Assembly (NCBI GenBank): GCA_964459305.1
Contig: CAYWNA010000006.1
Location: forward strand, 73,937-137,936
Direction: 5' to 3'
Origin: CAYWNA01 sp964459305
Lineage (GTDB): Bacteria > Planctomycetota > Planctomycetia > Pirellulales > Pirellulaceae
Length of the DNA stretch: 64,000 nt
Below, in pieces: positions 25,014 to 33,644 of the stretch. The position numbers and the translations under genes were made by a program. The stretch's first letter is position 1, and the number at the start of each line of letters is the position of its first letter. The notes under the pieces were generated by a model that was given only the letters and a program-made list of their open reading frames with translations, was not told the DNA's origin and did no database searches.

Positions 25014-27544
25014 CACACAGACTCACATTCCTCGCCACTCTGCTGCTGGCGCCGCTGGCTTCGTCTTACGGCGCCGAAACGCAGGAGGTGATTGCCATCG
25101 CCCGCGATGGCAAGACCGACTACACGATCGTGCAGTCGAACCGGGCTACCGAGCCTGAGAAGTTCGCGGTCCAGGAGTTGACGACTTTTCTCAACCGGGT
25201 CACCGGAGCTGAATTCCCGGTCGTTACGGAAGTCTCATTGACCGGCGATAATGCAACACGAATCTACGTCGGCTGGACCGACCATGCAGCTCGCAATGGC
25301 ATCGACACCACAAAGCTCGGCGAGGAGGAATGGGTCATCCGCACGATCGGCGATTGTCTCGTGCTGACCGGTGGTCGTCCCCGCGGCACCATGTACGCCG
25401 TGTACGAATTCTTGGAGGACCACATCGGCTGTCATTGGCTGGATCGGAAAACCGAAGTCATCCCATCGAAACCGACGCTTGAGATCAGGCCATTGAACGT
25501 TCAAGCCAAACCGTGGTTCTGGCAGCGTCAACTGCATTCGCCGACCGGATCGCCGGATGACCATTGGCTCTTTCTGGTTCGCAACAAGAACTACCGCTAC
25601 GATTTTCGCGGACGGGCCGCGGATCGTTTCTTTCCAAAAGGAGCGTTCAGCCGGATCTCCAGTCCGCGGACGAGCGTTCACAGCTTCTCAAAGTTCGTGA
25701 ATGGCAAGGACTGGTTCGACTCGCATCCGGAGTATTTTTCGCTCGTGGGCAGCAAGCGTGTGCCGGCTCTCAGCAGCGCTGGACCAGGCCAGCTTTGCCT
25801 GACCAATCGGGATGTGTTCAGACTGACGGTCAGGAAGCTGCGCGAGTTCATCGCCGCGGATCGGGCCGAGGCGGCAGCCGCAGACAGTACCTCTCCTAAG
25901 ATTTACTGGATTACCCAGAACGACGTTTACCGGGCTCACTGCGAATGCTCCGATTGCCAGTCGATCGTCGAACGCAAAGGCGGCGAAAGCGGGCCGCTGG
26001 TTGCGTTCCTGAATGCTATTGCGGAGGACATCGAGAAGGACTACCCCGATGTCCTCGTCGGCACGATTGCCTACAACCTGACCGCGACCCCGCCGAAGCA
26101 GGTTAGGCCGCGTGATAACGTCCTGATCGGATGGTGCGACGTCTACAGCAAATGCGACGGGATTCGCCCGCTGAATCATCCGTTCAATTCCCGCAACTAC
26201 GAGGAAATCACGGGATGGGGCAAGGTCGCGCCACGCTTGGCGATCGGCGACGATTATTGGACGGCCCTCAGCTACTACAAGTATTTCCCGACGCCTTATG
26301 CCATGATCGACTGCGTGGCGTCGGACATCAGACTGTTCGCCGACCAGGGAGCCGAGAGTTTCTTCGCGGAAACGCCGGATTACATGGCGGCCAGCCAGCA
26401 ATTCATCCCCCTTAAGTTCTGGCTGGGATATCAATTGCTGGTGGATCCGCATCAGCCGGTCGAACCGTTGATCACAACGTTCATGGATGGATATTTCGGC
26501 GCAGCGGGCGACGCGATGCGAGAATATCTGCGGTATCTGCGCAAACGGATCGACGCAGACGCTCAGTTCAAAATGCTGCGCGACGAACCGCATAAGCTCG
26601 CCTATCTGGATTTGGAATTCTTCAAGACCTCGCAAACGCTCTTCGACGAAGCAGAGGCGGGGGTGGAGTCCGGCAGTTTGCAGGCAAAGCAAATCGCGGT
26701 AGAACGCTTCACTCTGGACGGCGCCTTGCTCTACCTGTGGCCGTGGCTGGAGCGGAAGCTGCTGCCAGGCGAGACCATGTCCTTTGACCGCTCCGCCCTG
26801 ATTCAGCGTTACGAGCGAGGTTGGAAAGCGCTGGTGTCCTCGCGGTATTCGAGGGTCTATACGCAGGACAAGAACTCGCTGAACGCCGACGGCAAATTGC
26901 TGGAGCGCATGGTTGGCTTGTTCCGAGACCCACAGTTGCCGGAACAGTTCCGCGATCTGCCGCCTCGCGACGTCGCCGATTTCAACTGGCTGACATTCTC
27001 ACAAATCCGCCCGCGTCAGAAGTTCCTCCCCGACGACGAGGCGGCCGGCAGAATGACCGCGACATTCACAGAGAGAAGCCGAATCCAGAAGGCGGAAGAG
27101 GGTGGCGACGCGCCCGAGGTCGGCGAAAGCGGGCAACATCGCAAGCCGCTGATCTTCGGGGCTAGCGTCGGAAAGAGGATTGGCGACAGACAGACGATCA
27201 CGGTGCAGCCTGAAGACATTCCTCAGGACGGCAAGTATCACCTCTACCACGTCGGCCGGATTCGCGTCCAGGAGGGAACCACCGTATGGGCGCTCGAGGG
27301 TGGGAGACTGGGCGTCAACGTGGACCGTCTCTCCGTGCCGGAAGCCAAAAGCCCGGCAGTGAACGAGTGGGATGCGTACATCTCGCTGAAGCTGCTAGGG
27401 CCGGCCTATGTCAGAGGATCGAAGCAACGCAACGGCGTCTGGATGGACCGAGTTCTGCTGATTAGGCCGCAAGGACTATCAGCTGCTGAGCGCTCGCCCA
27501 CAGTTCCCGAATCAACGAACCGGCCGCTAGCACGGTCCGGCTGA
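25010..27544 (+). CDS. DUF4838 exported protein (copy 2)
   Basis: 844 aa; ATG 25010 overlaps the previous stop. Signal peptide MTHRLTFLATLLLAPLASSYGA. A GH67-N-like start (EKFAVQELTTFLNRVTGAEF, then IYVGWTDHAARNGID) leads into DUF4838 with HCECSDC (cysteines 311, 313, 316) directly after YWITQNDVYRA. The CBM9 domain of the other copies is missing. The C-terminal 250 residues contain a helical segment and a beta domain ending LKLLGPAYVRGSKQRNGVWM. The divergent sequence indicates an older duplication than the 1166/1171-aa pair. A glycan-related function is inferred. Confidence 0.78.
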   Translation: MTHRLTFLATLLLAPLASSYGAETQEVIAIARDGKTDYTIVQSNRATEPEKFAVQELTTFLNRVTGAEFPVVTEVSLTGDNATRIYVGWTDHAARNGIDTTKLGEEEWVIRTIGDCLVLTGGRPRGTMYAVYEFLEDHIGCHWLDRKTEVIPSKPTLEIRPLNVQAKPWFWQRQLHSPTGSPDDHWLFLVRNKNYRYDFRGRAADRFFPKGAFSRISSPRTSVHSFSKFVNGKDWFDSHPEYFSLVGSKRVPALSSAGPGQLCLTNRDVFRLTVRKLREFIAADRAEAAAADSTSPKIYWITQNDVYRAHCECSDCQSIVERKGGESGPLVAFLNAIAEDIEKDYPDVLVGTIAYNLTATPPKQVRPRDNVLIGWCDVYSKCDGIRPLNHPFNSRNYEEITGWGKVAPRLAIGDDYWTALSYYKYFPTPYAMIDCVASDIRLFADQGAESFFAETPDYMAASQQFIPLKFWLGYQLLVDPHQPVEPLITTFMDGYFGAAGDAMREYLRYLRKRIDADAQFKMLRDEPHKLAYLDLEFFKTSQTLFDEAEAGVESGSLQAKQIAVERFTLDGALLYLWPWLERKLLPGETMSFDRSALIQRYERGWKALVSSRYSRVYTQDKNSLNADGKLLERMVGLFRDPQLPEQFRDLPPRDVADFNWLTFSQIRPRQKFLPDDEAAGRMTATFTERSRIQKAEEGGDAPEVGESGQHRKPLIFGASVGKRIGDRQTITVQPEDIPQDGKYHLYHVGRIRVQEGTTVWALEGGRLGVNVDRLSVPEAKSPAVNEWDAYISLKLLGPAYVRGSKQRNGVWMDRVLLIRPQGLSAAERSPTVPESTNRPLARSG

Positions 27545-27590
27545 TTGTGATATCAGGTTCGTATTATTTCCGTGTAGGAGCGGCTGAATA

Positions 27591-30071
27591 ATGTCGACCG
27601 ACCCCTCTGCTATGCTCATTTCCTCGCTGTGTTCGTTCTGCCCGTCCAATCGCTCATTCCAACACCGGCTCGCTTCGCGGGCTTTACTGTTGATCTCAAC
27701 ATTCCTTGGTGTCGCCTGCCTAGGTTCTGTGGGTGCGGCAGAGCGTGTGGTCGTTGATCCGGCGGCCAGCATGATCGTCGTGCCGGACAAGCCGGACTCG
27801 ATGCAGCAGGTAGCGGCGGATGAGCTGCGACTGCATCTAAAGCTGATCACGGGTGTCAACGTTCCGATTCGCAACGCCGCCGCGGCTGGCGCAGCGGCCT
27901 ATACGTTCTTCATTGGGATTATCCCGGAAACTGACGCGGTGCCGTTCCGACCCGAGGATGCACGCTGGCGGATCGGCGAAGAGGACGCGTATTTCTATGG
28001 AGCAAATGGCTCGCGCGGTGTCGTTTTCGCGGTCTGTGCGTTTCTTGAGGAGCAGCTTGGCGTGCGTTGGCTTCGGCCGGGGAACGACGGAATTGTCTAC
28101 GACACGCAACGCTCGCTGACATTGGCCGCGGGGAGCTTCAATTGGGCGCCGGAGCTGGAGTTGCGGAAGATTCGCCCTTACCGCCGTCCCGGTCGCGGCT
28201 ATCCGGTGCTCAAGGATTATGTCGTCGAGTACGAGGCGTTCATGCCGACACGTGGGGCGCATGACAAGGAGGCGCACGAATTGGCGAAGTGGCAGATGCG
28301 GATGCGCATGGGCGGCCACTCCGATATCAACTACGGGCACGCGTTCATCGACTGGTGGGATCGCTATGCGATTGAACATCCGGATTACTTTGCGCTCAAC
28401 CGCTGGGGCAAGCGCGAGCCCGAGTTGCGTGTGGATCCCGGCGCCAACCCGCCGGACTGGACGGAGAAAGATCGGCACAGCATCAAGGTTTGCGTCTCCA
28501 ACCCGGGGGTTGCGAAACAAACGGTCGACAACTGGATGGCGCGCGGGAAACGCACGAAGTGGCTGAACGCGTGCATGAACGACCAAGTTTGGGGATTCTG
28601 CCGCTGCGCGGACTGTCTGGCACTCGACCGTCGCGACGCGGATGAGAAGTTGGGCGAATATCTCTACGGACTGTCCGATCGCTACGTCCATTTGGCGAAT
28701 GAGGTGGCTCGTCAGGCGCGCGCGATCGACCCCGGGGCGGGCAGCGTGATGTATGCCTATGAGACGACCGAGGCGCCGCCACGACACACGAAGGTCGAAC
28801 CGAATGTTGTCGTCGCGATGGTCCCGACAACGGTTGATCTGTCGAAACTAACGCGTCTGTTTGGTCACTGGAGCCGGGCCGGGGCGACGAAGATGCTGAT
28901 GCGGCCCAACTACCCGCTGTACTACAACGCGTTGGCGCTTCCGGTCGGCTGCGAGAAACAAATGTATGACGCTTTCCAAGTCGCCTATGGCTTTGGTGTC
29001 GTCGCGGTTGACTACGATAGCCTCACCGGAATGTGGCCGTACTGCGGGATGTCTGATTACGTCCTCGCTCATACTTTCGCGGACCCGGAAAAATCGTTCG
29101 AGCATTGGGAAGAGCATTACTGTTCTGCCTACGGACCCGCGGCCGAAGATGTACGAGCGTATTATGCTTACTGGCGTTACGAATTGTGGGACAGACGGCT
29201 GCGGCCTGACCTCAATGCGATTGTCGAGAAAGGGAGATATCACAACTTCGCGCGCGGACTCCTCTGGTCGCTGGGCGACGACTATCGCGAGTCCGACTTC
29301 GACGCCACGGACGCCATTCTCGAAAAGGCCGCGGCGCGAGACCTCCGTCCGCGTCAGCGTGAGATGCTCGACGAACTCATCGTGGCCAATCGGCAGGCAC
29401 GACTGCTCGTCAAGGCAGTGACCACGCCGGGGATTGCCAAGTTCGAGCATGCGCAGCGGTTGCTTGCGTTCCGCACGGAAAATCGGGAGCGAGGGGCGTT
29501 CAACTGGTTCATTGCGTTTGCGAACGAGTCGCGCTACGGCGATATGACCGGTACCAAAATCGCACAGCGTCTGCAAAAATACCCGCTGCCATGGGTCGAG
29601 ACGGCGCTGGCGTGGCAGTTCAGGCTCGACCCTAACGATGTCGGGCTGAAGGAGAAATGGGAGCAGGCGCCGTGGGAGGAAGTCAAAGACTGGGACCGAC
29701 TGCGAACCGACTTTTTCTGGGACAACCCCTACGACAGTGAGACGGACCCAGCTCTGACGGCGAAGCTGAAGGGCTATGACGGTATCGGCTGGTACGCGAC
29801 GCGACAGTCGATTCCCGAGGAGATGAAAGGGCGCAAGTTGATGCTCTACTTCGGAGCCGTCGATGAATCGTGCTGGGTTTACGTCAACGGCAAACTTGCC
29901 GGCACACATCTATTCAAAGATTCGAACGAATGGCGTACGTCATTCGAGATCCGCATCGACGAGTTCATCGACTGGGAGCGTTCGACGCAACAGTTCACTG
30001 TCCGCGTCGAGGACAAGGCCGGTGCCGGCGGCATTTGGAAACGGGTCTGGCTCGTATCTGCGAGTGAGTAG
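27591..30071 (+). CDS. DUF4838 exported protein with C-terminal GH2-like sugar-binding beta-sandwich (copy 3)
   Basis: 826 aa; ATG 27591 with TAGGAG about 10 nt upstream. A long n-region precedes the signal core (RALLLISTFLGVACLGSVGA); ATG at codon 8 is an alternative. GH67-N-like and DUF4838 domains carry FCRCADC (cysteines 337, 339, 342) after WLNACMNDQVWG. The last ~130 residues form a galactose-binding-like or GH2-N-like sandwich (KLMLYFGAVDESCWVYVNGK, then QFTVRVEDKAGAGGIWKRVW), which the other copies replace with CBM9 or nothing. It starts 46 bp after the previous gene and has its own ribosome site. Confidence 0.78.
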   Translation: MSTDPSAMLISSLCSFCPSNRSFQHRLASRALLLISTFLGVACLGSVGAAERVVVDPAASMIVVPDKPDSMQQVAADELRLHLKLITGVNVPIRNAAAAGAAAYTFFIGIIPETDAVPFRPEDARWRIGEEDAYFYGANGSRGVVFAVCAFLEEQLGVRWLRPGNDGIVYDTQRSLTLAAGSFNWAPELELRKIRPYRRPGRGYPVLKDYVVEYEAFMPTRGAHDKEAHELAKWQMRMRMGGHSDINYGHAFIDWWDRYAIEHPDYFALNRWGKREPELRVDPGANPPDWTEKDRHSIKVCVSNPGVAKQTVDNWMARGKRTKWLNACMNDQVWGFCRCADCLALDRRDADEKLGEYLYGLSDRYVHLANEVARQARAIDPGAGSVMYAYETTEAPPRHTKVEPNVVVAMVPTTVDLSKLTRLFGHWSRAGATKMLMRPNYPLYYNALALPVGCEKQMYDAFQVAYGFGVVAVDYDSLTGMWPYCGMSDYVLAHTFADPEKSFEHWEEHYCSAYGPAAEDVRAYYAYWRYELWDRRLRPDLNAIVEKGRYHNFARGLLWSLGDDYRESDFDATDAILEKAAARDLRPRQREMLDELIVANRQARLLVKAVTTPGIAKFEHAQRLLAFRTENRERGAFNWFIAFANESRYGDMTGTKIAQRLQKYPLPWVETALAWQFRLDPNDVGLKEKWEQAPWEEVKDWDRLRTDFFWDNPYDSETDPALTAKLKGYDGIGWYATRQSIPEEMKGRKLMLYFGAVDESCWVYVNGKLAGTHLFKDSNEWRTSFEIRIDEFIDWERSTQQFTVRVEDKAGAGGIWKRVWLVSASE

Positions 30072-30143
30072 TCGCGCCGCTGTTTTTCGAGTCCGGGTAC
30101 AGGAAGTAAATTCCGTCACTGGCAGAGCCTTAGGGGATTGAAA

Positions 30144-33100
30144 ATGAAGCTGATTACAACTGTGCGTGCCTTCGTTCTCTGTTTGCTTTGCTGTCGTCTC
30201 ACCGCTGCCGAAACCTTGCTCGTTGAAAACAGCGAGCCCCGCGCGGAGATCGTCATCGCCGAGAAACCGCCACGGTCGACGCGGCTGGCGGCTCGGGAAC
30301 TGCAGACTTACATGGAGAAGATCTCCGGCGCGAAGCTGAGTATCGTGACTGAACCGAGTGGGAGGGCTCCTGTCAGCATCTTCGTTGGACGGAGTACGCA
30401 TACGGACAAACTGGGCGTCACCACCGAGGACCTCGAACACGGTGCCTATCGCATCGTCTCTGGCGACAATTGGCTCGTATTCATTGGCGATGACACGGAT
30501 TTCACGCCTATCGAACCGTGGCCACGGGGCTACCAAGACATTCGCAGTGGAAAGATGCAGCAGGCGTGGAATGAGATCACCGGCGCACATTGGGGCTACA
30601 CGCATTCACAACTTCACAAGCACTACTTTGGCCCCAATTCACTCTTCGGCACGCCGGATGAGCAAAAAGTCGACAAGGACGGCAACGTGAACGTCTGGAC
30701 GTATGATGAACGTGGCTCGTTCAACGCGGTCTGCGGGTTTCTGCGCGATCTCGGCGTTCGCTGGTACACGCCGGGCGAGGTGGGTGAAATCGTGCCGCGA
30801 ATGGACTCTATTCCGCTGCCGCAGCACATCGCAACCCGAAGCGTAAGCGAGGGCGAACGGTCATCCACAGAATCCCTCGCTCACGCTTCGGGTTATGTCT
30901 TTGACAAAACCGTGCGTCCCGATTTTCCGATGCGAATCCTCAATTTCCGCGCCGGCTTATACGGCCGCGACGCGAATATGTGGGGCTTTCGGCTGGGCGT
31001 GCGTCAGCCCTTCGGACGGCAGGCCGCGCACGGACTGTCGCGCATGACGCATAACGAGTATTGCTTGGCCAATCATCCGGAATGGTTCGCGCTTTATGGC
31101 GGCAAGCGGCACAATCAACTCGGACAGCGGCTCAATCAGTTGTGCTACTCGAACGAGGAACTGTTCCGGGAGACGGTTCGGTTCGCGCAGGTGCAGTTCG
31201 ATCATTACGACATGGACGTGGTGTCGATCATGCCGCCTGATGGATACACGGCGATCTGTCAGTGCGAATTGTGCGAAGGCAAGGATTCGCCGGAACTCGG
31301 TTATCGTGGCACGGCCTCCAATTACGTTTGGGATTTCGTCAATCGTGTGGCGAAGGAGGTGGGCAAGACACATCCAGGCAAGAAGATTTCGAACTGCGCC
31401 TACGGGATCTACACCGAGCCGCCTAGTAATATCGACAAGCTGGAGCCGAACGTGCAGGTCATCATCGTCGGCGGCCGGCGGCCCACAAGCGCTGATCGCG
31501 ACGAACTTCGTCGACTGCGCGAAGCGTGGACGAAGAAGACCGATAACCCGATCGAGATCTTCGAGAACTATCCGTTTACCGGACGTGGCTTCTATCTGCC
31601 CGCCTACATCCCGCGAGTGATGGGCGAAAGCATCAACCAGACCAAGAAAATGTCGCGTGGTGAAGACATCTGGATAACGATGGACTTCGGCGAGAACGCC
31701 ATCGGCTACAACCACTTCCTCCTTTACTTCACGGCGCGGATGTATTGGGGCGGCAAGGAGCAAAACGCGGTAGCGATGTTCGACGAGTACTGCCAACTCT
31801 TCTACGGCCCGGCTGCAGATGAGATGCGGACGTTTTTTGCGTACTGTGAGGACAGTTGGCGCGAAATGGAGACGGACGGCGAAAAAGCCAACCACGCGCT
31901 CGAACTCTTCGCTGCAGCAAAGAAGAAGGTTGAAAGCGATACGCCTCGTAGGACGGGTCTCCCGACCCGTCAGGCAAGCACTGGTCAGAATATCGAGACG
32001 AGCCTGGAGACCCGTCCTACGATTTACGCCCAACGCGTCGCGCTGATCGACAACTACCTCAACGGACTTCGCAACAAGAGCGTGCAACTGGCTCAGAAGC
32101 GCGGACCGGTTCCGCGTTTGCGGCTGGTTGGCAGCGAACCACTCGCCTCAATTACGATCGACGGCAAGCTCGACGACGAACCGTGGCAGAAATGTCCTGT
32201 TGCATCCACGGGGCGCATGCGCGAATTGCAGACAGGTCGCCAGCCGATTTACGGCACGTCTTTCAAGACTATGTGGATCGGCAACGGTCTCTACTTCGCC
32301 ATTCGCTGCGAGGAACGCGTGGGACAAGCTTCCAGCTTGTCACGGCAGGCTGGAAGCCTACCCCACTTGAACATCGCCACAACGAAGAACGGCGATCAGG
32401 CCATCTGGTATGGCGACGCAGTGGAAATTCTGCTCGATACCGAATCGCACAGTTATTACCAGATCGTCGTCAATCCGGCCGGCGCGCTCGTTGACCTTGA
32501 CCGTGGTGCGGACAGGAACAACTGGTTCCGGTGGTCCTCGCAGGCCGAAGTCGCCACTCAGGTGGCCGACGATCACTGGACGATCGAGATCCACATTCCG
32601 ATCACTCAGGATGAGAACGACCCGCTGCATCAGGTCATCGGTCGCAAGCCGACCAGAAGCTTGCCCTGGCACATCAACCTTTGCCGCCAGCGGATCCGCG
32701 AGACCGGTTCGGAGTATTCCGCCTTCTCGCCGACGGGAGCGGCCGGTTTTCACAAGCCGATGAAATTCGCCCATTTCTACGGCGGCAACTCTCACGAGTT
32801 CCCGGCCGACCCAACGGTAACCGACTACCTCATCGCCAGCCGAGCAGCCGCTGAGTTGATGCGCGGGCGAAAATACGAAGAAGCCTTGGCCGCGTATGTC
32901 GCTCTGGCGGCGGGCGAGGATATGACCGATTTCCAGCAATCCGACTCGCTCGAACACGCCGCGCGCTGTGCGCGAAGCCTCCGAGACTACGATCGTGCGG
33001 AGGAGCTGGCAGGTGAGATTCCGATCGACGCCGTGGCGAAGACCGTCCGGATGGAAAACCTATTGGCGCAGCGCGAGTGGAATTCGATTATCGAGCGATT

Positions 33101-33644
33101 CGGCGCCGAGGGTTTGAGTGAGTGGCCGTTCTGGCAGGTCGGCGCCGGAGCCTTTGCGCGGGCCAGAGCTTACGTCTTCACGAAAGCAGGCAAAGAGGCC
33201 GAGGTGGATCTACAGACGGCTTTGGCCTACACCGCCGACACCCGCATCCGAATCAAGATCCTCTGCGAGATGGGAGGCAACCGCGAAACGAACCTGCGAG
33301 ACGACGAAGCGGCCCTGGAAGCTTACCGGCAAAACTACAAATCGAAGACGAGCATCGGAGCCGCGGACGAGTTTCGCTCCATTCAGAACGCGGCGCGCAT
33401 CCTGACTCGGCGCGGCAAATTCGACGAAGCGCTGACAACGCTCCATCGCGCGAACATCGAAAAGCAAAACGGATTCTGGCGTCATGCGATGCTGCTTTCA
33501 CTCGGTGACACGCTGGCTGCGGCTGGCCGAAAGGACGAGGCGCTGAACGCGTTTCGCGACGTGCTTGAGGACGAATCGGCAGAGGCGAACAATCGCCGGA
33601 AAGCAGAGGAACGGCTCAAGACTCTGAACTCGGATTCAAACTGA
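30144..33644 (+). CDS. DUF4838 exported protein with CBM9-like domain and TPR tail, carrying three in-frame palindromes (copy 4)
   Basis: 1166 aa from ATG 30144 (AGGGGA upstream; an in-frame TTG at 30138). Signal peptide MKLITTVRAFVLCLLCCRLT. GH67-N-like domain, then DUF4838 with CQCELC (372-377) after IMPPDGYTAI, then a CBM9-like domain (ITIDGKLDDEPWQKC, YYQIVVNPAGALVDLDRGAD) and a TPR-like tail (YEEALAAYVALAAGEDMTDF, ARILTRRGKFDEALTTLHRA). Compared with the 1171-aa paralogue it has extra in-frame peptides at about 601-626 and 725-741, and shares one at about 230-250; all three coincide with palindromes of three different families. Its stop overlaps the next start by one base (TGATG). Confidence 0.82.
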   Translation: MKLITTVRAFVLCLLCCRLTAAETLLVENSEPRAEIVIAEKPPRSTRLAARELQTYMEKISGAKLSIVTEPSGRAPVSIFVGRSTHTDKLGVTTEDLEHGAYRIVSGDNWLVFIGDDTDFTPIEPWPRGYQDIRSGKMQQAWNEITGAHWGYTHSQLHKHYFGPNSLFGTPDEQKVDKDGNVNVWTYDERGSFNAVCGFLRDLGVRWYTPGEVGEIVPRMDSIPLPQHIATRSVSEGERSSTESLAHASGYVFDKTVRPDFPMRILNFRAGLYGRDANMWGFRLGVRQPFGRQAAHGLSRMTHNEYCLANHPEWFALYGGKRHNQLGQRLNQLCYSNEELFRETVRFAQVQFDHYDMDVVSIMPPDGYTAICQCELCEGKDSPELGYRGTASNYVWDFVNRVAKEVGKTHPGKKISNCAYGIYTEPPSNIDKLEPNVQVIIVGGRRPTSADRDELRRLREAWTKKTDNPIEIFENYPFTGRGFYLPAYIPRVMGESINQTKKMSRGEDIWITMDFGENAIGYNHFLLYFTARMYWGGKEQNAVAMFDEYCQLFYGPAADEMRTFFAYCEDSWREMETDGEKANHALELFAAAKKKVESDTPRRTGLPTRQASTGQNIETSLETRPTIYAQRVALIDNYLNGLRNKSVQLAQKRGPVPRLRLVGSEPLASITIDGKLDDEPWQKCPVASTGRMRELQTGRQPIYGTSFKTMWIGNGLYFAIRCEERVGQASSLSRQAGSLPHLNIATTKNGDQAIWYGDAVEILLDTESHSYYQIVVNPAGALVDLDRGADRNNWFRWSSQAEVATQVADDHWTIEIHIPITQDENDPLHQVIGRKPTRSLPWHINLCRQRIRETGSEYSAFSPTGAAGFHKPMKFAHFYGGNSHEFPADPTVTDYLIASRAAAELMRGRKYEEALAAYVALAAGEDMTDFQQSDSLEHAARCARSLRDYDRAEELAGEIPIDAVAKTVRMENLLAQREWNSIIERFGAEGLSEWPFWQVGAGAFARARAYVFTKAGKEAEVDLQTALAYTADTRIRIKILCEMGGNRETNLRDDEAALEAYRQNYKSKTSIGAADEFRSIQNAARILTRRGKFDEALTTLHRANIEKQNGFWRHAMLLSLGDTLAAAGRKDEALNAFRDVLEDESAEANNRRKAEERLKTLNSDSN
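30833..30894. repeat. In-frame palindromic element, family A (AACCCGAAGCGTRAGCGAGG)
   Basis: Arms 30833-30853 and 30874-30894 are inverted copies, 20 of 21 bp. The element is translated in the 1166-aa DUF4838 protein as TRSVSEGERSS then SLAHASGY, between IPLPQH and TVRPDF. The 824-aa paralogue has no insertion here. The same family is nested in the MITE-like element at 85-218 and present at 35985-36048. Confidence 0.9.
31944..32022. repeat. In-frame palindromic element, family D (TCGTAGGACGGGTCTC)
   Basis: Perfect 16-bp arms at 31946-31961 and 32007-32022. Alignment with the 1171-aa paralogue (VEPDS-AYAKRLAL against VESDT-IYAQRVAL) places an insertion of about 78 bp, 26 codons, here. It is translated as RRTGLPTRQASTGQ then SLETRPT, without stops. 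Confidence 0.87.
32319..32366. repeat. In-frame palindromic element, family C (GTGGGRYARGCTTCCAGC)
   Basis: Arms of about 23 bp starting GTGGGACAAGCTTCCAGC and ending GGAAGCCTACCCCAC, with several substitutions between arms. It is translated as VGQASSLSRQAGSLPH between IRCEER and LNIATT; the 1171-aa paralogue has only PGEE there. It is the same family as the perfect 25-bp palindrome at 62247-62309 in the kinase gene. Confidence 0.82.

Noticed and set aside
31941..32030. ACGCC on both sides of the family-D palindrome as a target duplication
   Set aside because: The spacing is not consistent with the 78-bp in-frame insertion inferred from the paralogue, and five bases can match by chance.
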